Shown piece by piece: positions 59,756-64,000 of a stretch of 64,000 bases of DNA. Position numbers and translations under genes: made by a program. Source of the stretch: Leptobrachium leishanense. Taxonomy: Eukaryota > Chordata > Amphibia > Anura > Megophryidae. The DNA is taken from contig CM019075.1 in the NCBI GenBank assembly GCA_009667805.1, positions 13,097,738-13,161,737 on the forward strand. Reading direction: 5' to 3'. The notes under the pieces were generated by a model. That model was given only the letters and a program-made list of their open reading frames with translations. It ran no database searches and was not told where the DNA came from. The stretch's first letter is position 1; the number at the start of each line of letters is the position of its first letter.

Positions 59756-61603
59756 TCAGATGAGTTTCATTGTGAATTTGTTATCTTCAGTGTCCGACGT
59801 TCCTCGTGTCGTTCTCGGCACAAAGTCAATGTTTGCAGTGTGTTTGATGTTCCCGCGCCCGCGACTCCAAAGGAGCATGAAGATGAAGCAGATTGTGACG
59901 GAAATTATGAAGGGCAAGAGGCCTCCCGCTGTAATGACCACTAGGAGATGGGTGTACACCATCGGAAAAGAAGGTGGCATTGTGCTTTCGTTAAAAGGGG
60001 TGACCTCTAGGTGCAACCATGCAGAGTCATTACCAGCAAGGTTGCTGGCCAGACAGAGGTAAGCTCCAGTATCGGACACTTGCACTGGCCAGAACTGGAG
60101 TGAACCCTCGGGAAGAACTGTAACTCGTTCCAATGCTGGCACTGCTATTGGTGATACCTCTTTCGAGTCTGGTGTGATCTGAGCTACAAAATGAGTTACT
60201 TGTGTCAATGCCTCCGAATGTGATCGGTAAGGTGACATTTTTTGTGGCAGTACCCAATGGGTGAAGGGTTCTGGGACCCCGTTGCTGTGGCATCTGATGG
60301 TTAGCCTATCACCTTCCTGCACGGTCAGTTCCCTTGGTTCAGGTTCCACAATCCTGGGAGGTTGGCACTTGAAGAGTTCTGGACAGAGCAGTTCAGGATG
60401 ATCGGGAATGACCATTCCCCGAAGGCTGTCAGGGGCTGCACAGACCGGTGGTCTACTCCCAAAGTCGAGTCGGTGACCAAGAAGCCAGCATAGGCGACAG
60501 TCACAGGACAGCATGGTCCCAGAAAGCAGAAGAGTTTCCATGTAACCTGGAGAAGGAGGCAAAGCATCCTCTGCTATCCAGTGGAGGGGATTGTTTGATA
60601 GATCTAATATTCGTAGATGGACAAGGCCATGGAAAGTGGCTGATGGTATGCTGGTGAGCCTCCCATCAGACAATCGAAGCTCCTCCAACCTTTTCAGGAC
60701 ATGTAGACTTCTGACATGAAGGTCGTAGATTGGGTTTCTTGAGAGATCCAGTCTCCGTAAATGAACCTGGGTTCTTAAGGCTTCTTCTGGAACTGAACTC
60801 AGATTGCTTCGTGTCAGTGACAGAGAGGTGAGATTTAAACCAGAGAGACTGAGTGGCTCGAGTGTTCTGAGAGAGGGCCAGTTGTCCATATCTAGCACTC
60901 GCAGCCGAATCAGTCCTGTGAAAGAGAAGTCGCGCAACACTGGGCAGTTCACTCCACCTAGTCGTAGATCGGATAACTTTGGAAGGGCTGACAATGCCTT
61001 TGATGGAACATTGCCTAGTTTGGTCTCTTCCAGCCCCAGTCTCTGCAGTTGTGGCATCCCCAGAAAAGCCCCAGAAGATATGAACAACAGTGGATTGTCA
61101 CCAGCCTCCAGATGTCGAAGCTCCCGCAGTCCTTGAAATGTCTGGTCCAGTAATATGACAAGCTGGTTCCCTCTTACATCGAGCCATGTCAGGTCAGGCA
61201 TTCCCGCAAAGACCCCAGATGGCAGCAGCTTGAGCTGATTATGGTGGACCAGGAGGATGCGCAAACTAGGCAATCCACTGAAGACTCCTGGCTCCATCCT
61301 GGACAGCTGGTTATGGCTTAGATCCAACTCCTGGAGCTCCTGAAGGTCACCAAAGATCTTGGGCTGAATTGAACGTATACGGTTGTAACTGAGATCCAAG
61401 AAATGGGAGGCCAGAGGGATCTCTGGAGGAACCAAACTCAGTAGACGGTGTCTGCACAGGGTGGCGTTGTCATGCCTGGGGCAGTGACATGGTGGTGGGC
61501 AGGAGGAACACAATGTTCTCAACAGAATTCCAAAGCAAACAAAAGTAGATTTTTCCAGTTTTCGGAGCGGCTTTGATAAAATCCTTGCTTCTGCCATTTT
61601 CAT
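59756..61603 (-). CDS. LINGO4: LINGO4, leucine-rich repeat and Ig-domain neuronal membrane protein
   Basis: A single uninterrupted coding exon of 615 codons from ATG 61603 (a second in-frame ATG at 61597 has a good context; the codon at 61612 is GTG). The signal-like hydrophobic stretch is about 19-31. The LRR N-cap is CPPPCHCP at 35-42 and about eleven LRRs run to residue 370. The LRR C-cap (CDCRLCWLLGHRLDFG) follows, then an Ig domain at about 430-534 with the cysteine pair and DTGAYLCLASN. The membrane segment is about 553-579 and the tail of 36 residues holds NIDFVPR. The layout and tail are those of the LINGO family; the DFV(A)PR-type tail and the linkage with CREB3L4 (both human 1q21.3) favour LINGO4. 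It is a type I cell-surface protein; LINGO1 acts in the Nogo receptor complex, while LINGO4's role is poorly known. LINGO2/3 are less likely. A splice acceptor at 61704 indicates an untranslated exon upstream. Confidence 0.88.
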   Translation of the reverse strand: MKMAEARILSKPLRKLEKSTFVCFGILLRTLCSSCPPPCHCPRHDNATLCRHRLLSLVPPEIPLASHFLDLSYNRIRSIQPKIFGDLQELQELDLSHNQLSRMEPGVFSGLPSLRILLVHHNQLKLLPSGVFAGMPDLTWLDVRGNQLVILLDQTFQGLRELRHLEAGDNPLLFISSGAFLGMPQLQRLGLEETKLGNVPSKALSALPKLSDLRLGGVNCPVLRDFSFTGLIRLRVLDMDNWPSLRTLEPLSLSGLNLTSLSLTRSNLSSVPEEALRTQVHLRRLDLSRNPIYDLHVRSLHVLKRLEELRLSDGRLTSIPSATFHGLVHLRILDLSNNPLHWIAEDALPPSPGYMETLLLSGTMLSCDCRLCWLLGHRLDFGSRPPVCAAPDSLRGMVIPDHPELLCPELFKCQPPRIVEPEPRELTVQEGDRLTIRCHSNGVPEPFTHWVLPQKMSPYRSHSEALTQVTHFVAQITPDSKEVSPIAVPALERVTVLPEGSLQFWPVQVSDTGAYLCLASNLAGNDSAWLHLEVTPFNESTMPPSFPMVYTHLLVVITAGGLLPFIISVTICFIFMLLWSRGRGNIKHTANIDFVPRTTRGTSDTEDNKFTMKLI

Positions 61604-61704
61604 GTAAAACACGATGAATACATCAGTCTGCTCGTTTTCTTCCCGTTGAACATGGGCGTAAAGGGATTTGAGGTTGATGTTCTAGTCCTGGACACCAAGG
61701 ACCT
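61604..61704 (-). other. LINGO4 5' leader and 3' splice site
   Basis: On the minus strand TTAATTCCCACAG|GTCC places an acceptor at 61704/61703, 100 bp before the start codon. LINGO genes usually carry their whole coding region in one exon behind untranslated exons. The upstream exon was not located. Confidence 0.5.
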
Positions 61705-62430
61705 GTGGGAATTAATTGAAACAAATGTTTAAAGACAGCCCAAATCAATATGCGCGACATGTTTCTTAGCTGCTTACAGGGATATTCTGTTTAAAATAGA
61801 GCTCTTTTTTTGCTCTTAAATAATTGGGCAGATCCTGCTGACAGCTGCAGTTCAATTATTTATTTTTATATATTATATTTTTATTTTAGGTTATTTTACT
61901 CCCCTTTTGTCCCTCGTCGTGCGATGCTGCTCCTCTTCAGCTCAGGGACTCCCGGGCCTGGAAGTCCTTGTATCTTTGCTGCACAATTTGAGCTCCTATG
62001 CTGTGCACCGCTACGGGACTTGCACATTTTACATACGCAAGTTCGTTAGCCCCAATCCATCATTTTGCGTAAGCGCTACGTACGCATTCACGGATCCGAT
62101 TCATCGGCTGCCTCTCTGAGGCCACTCTCTCTCGTGTGCGATCTTGGAGGGTGACGTCAGCGTGATCTCTGGGTCCAGATGTCACTAGTGACCGATCTGG
62201 TGACCAGCACCTGGGAAATTCAAAAGTCCTGGCTGTTGGTGATGCTGGTTGGGGTAGAGGAAACTCCTCTACTTCATCCAGTGCTTTCACCCAATCGAGA
62301 CAGGATGGGGGGTGGAACTGGGTCACTCCTCACATCCTGACCCCTTTAAACCAATAAAGTGGTCAGGATGAGCAGAGCGTCCCTTTTATGCTCGGAAATA
62401 CAATTGTGTGTTATTGTAAATTGCTAAATT
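61705..62430. other. Intergenic or intronic DNA, no gene recognised
   Basis: Probably the first intron or promoter side of LINGO4. Short frames on both strands have no supporting features. Confidence 0.4.
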
Positions 62431-63159
62431 TCGGCGCTCTCTCTTTCCCTGCACTTCGAGGAATCAAGTTTCCCACCCTGCATTGAATTCAGCATTCACC
62501 GCAGGGTCCCCGGAGTGCAGGGAAAACCCACCGAATTCCCGCCAAAAAAACACATCCGATACGATCCAAGGCATCGGATCACGCAGCCACTGGAAGAAGC
62601 CGACAAGCTGACGAACGGGGCAAAAAAAAAAAGTGTCAAAATTGAAACGCTGTTTGCAGAAAAAAAACTACTGAACGAAAATGTCTGGAATTTACAAATA
62701 AGATCCTATGAATGATAATATAAAGGGCTGTTACAGAAAAAAAGGAAAAACGCTATTAAAAAAACCCAGAAAAAATGTCTAAAAGATCCTAAAAAAATCA
62801 ATAAATGAACTTTTTCCTGCAGATTAAAATAATAAACGGTTTATTAGATATTCAATTAAAGCGTGAATATTTTTAACATTGAAGCCTATGGGATTCGCCT
62901 GAATAGACCTGCCGAATGAAAACACCAAACAGCAGGGCATTTCACTGACATTCCTCAGCTGTTCGGTGTCTCTGAATAGATTAACCATTGCTTCTCTATG
63001 GGGGATTTCACTGCCGTCGAACAGGCACCGTACTTGCAGGCAAATCGCCAAATCGCCAAATCTCGGAATAGCTGATTGGCCCCGAAATGTCACCGTACAG
63101 GGAAATTCCATGTTGGGTTACTTTTCGCGGCCAGATCGGCTCTCTCTGCATAACCCCTT
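62431..63159. mobile_element. Family A transposon, copy 5
   Basis: Inverted relative to the 36726-38001 copy. It shares ACCGCAGGGTCCCCGGAGTG, AATAAACGGTTTATTAGATA, GAAGCCTATGGGATTCGCCT and the right end GCATAACCCCTT. The left end is eroded. No transposase. Confidence 0.75.
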
Positions 63160-64000
63160 TGGTCTTTTTAAAATCTTCATCCTCATTGAATTTGGTAGAA
63201 GTCCCAACATTTGGTAATTTTGGTTTTATAATTTATTGCTGACCAAGGAGAACGTCCTGAGCTTTCACTGATACAAAGCCACTTTTTATTATTTATTTAC
63301 CAAATAAAAAAGTCTACCTCAGCTGACAAAATACTAAGATGTCTAACGCCTAGCACACGCGTTGGGTTGTGGTTATTTAGGTTAATCGGGAGGCTCAAAA
63401 TTTGGATCGTGTAGCTCTATTATGGAATTCAAGTTAGGGTTAATTAGGGGTTTCAGGATAGGGATATTTAGGTTAATTAGGGTTGAGGAGTGCCTCAGCA
63501 CAAAGAGGTTAAAGATTAGAGAGTAGCTGCTTTCAAAGTGCTATTGTCCGTAGTTATGGCCAGTGCCACGATTTTCAGGCACACGGATGACAATTCATTT
63601 TCCCACCACCACAAACAGCCAATTTGTGACGGAAGATGTGTTTTGTGGGGCCGTTCTGTGTCATGGTAGCTATCTGTGTGGAATGTGGATGTGACTGGCC
63701 GTGTCCTTGTGTTATGGGAGTGAATGTAGCTGAATTAGACGGAAATGAGTGGCTGAGTGGGATAGGAGTGAGTATTTGGATAGGTGAGCTAGATTGACTA
63801 TGTTATTCAGAGTGGGAGGGTAAACCGTGTGTAGTATAGTGTGAATAAGTGTGTTGTTGGCTGAGCACACACAATACATACCCAACCAGTGGCGTCACTA
63901 GGGTTGGTGTCACCGCCCCCGAGTTTTACGGATTATCTTTTAACTACTCTTACTCCTAAATCAGTACTCCCATATAACACTGAATGCTCATACACACAGC
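63160..64000. other. Intergenic DNA, no gene; hAT-like end at the right
   Basis: GGTTAATTAGGG-type words repeat loosely between 63370 and 63490. At 63890, AGTGGCGTCACTAGGGTTGG resembles a widespread hAT-type repeat end and continues toward the window edge. Confidence 0.45.

Noticed and set aside
59579..59944. Plus-strand 121-codon frame
   Set aside because: It is antisense to the LINGO4 C-terminus and upstream sequence.

Overview
The window is nuclear DNA of a vertebrate, most likely an anuran amphibian. The two recognisable host genes are vertebrate-specific family members whose human counterparts both lie in 1q21.3 (CREB3L4 and LINGO4). The repeats are mostly short non-autonomous DNA transposons (Harbinger-, hAT- and TTAA-type), Tc1 copies and sushi-type chromodomain Ty3/gypsy retrotransposons, a mix typical of frogs. 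A fish or another amphibian is not excluded. No bacterial gene, CRISPR array, tRNA or rRNA was found.

Layout. 1-18.7 kb holds no recognised gene: a Tc1 end, several MITE families, fold-back elements, a 4.9-kb pyrimidine-rich minisatellite (10.4-15.3 kb) and a 1.6-kb purine-rich one (16.1-17.7 kb). At 18.8-19.0 kb on the minus strand there is a TATA-driven first exon for an unidentified secreted protein, followed by a 58-bp-unit minisatellite (19.5-20.6 kb). From 31.3 down to 23.3 kb on the minus strand lies a full CREB3L4 gene. Nine coding exons with GT-AG introns give 446 codons with bZIP, membrane segment and Site-1-protease motif. One minisatellite sits in an intron and another just upstream of its start codon. 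32-39.6 kb is again repeats.

39.6-44.3 kb is a 5'-truncated chromodomain gypsy element whose 3' LTR abuts, and interrupts, a Tc1 transposase. 45.2-46.1 kb is a Harbinger-like MITE nested in another. 47.4-53.2 kb is a complete second gypsy element with 736-bp LTRs differing at only four sites and a perfect 5-bp target duplication. It carries an 11-nt sequence just after the 5' LTR that is exactly complementary to the expected 5' end of its own RNA, the signature of Tf1/sushi-type self-priming. 53.6-59.2 kb holds more MITEs and two nested satellite arrays. 59.8-61.7 kb on the minus strand is the single coding exon of LINGO4, a neuronal LRR-Ig membrane protein. The rest is another MITE and unassigned DNA.

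The host genes are not an operon and share no evident pathway: CREB3L4 is an ER-anchored transcription factor and LINGO4 a cell-surface protein. The dominant story is repeat biology: young LTR elements, elements nested in elements with readable target-site duplications, and at least eight independent minisatellites.
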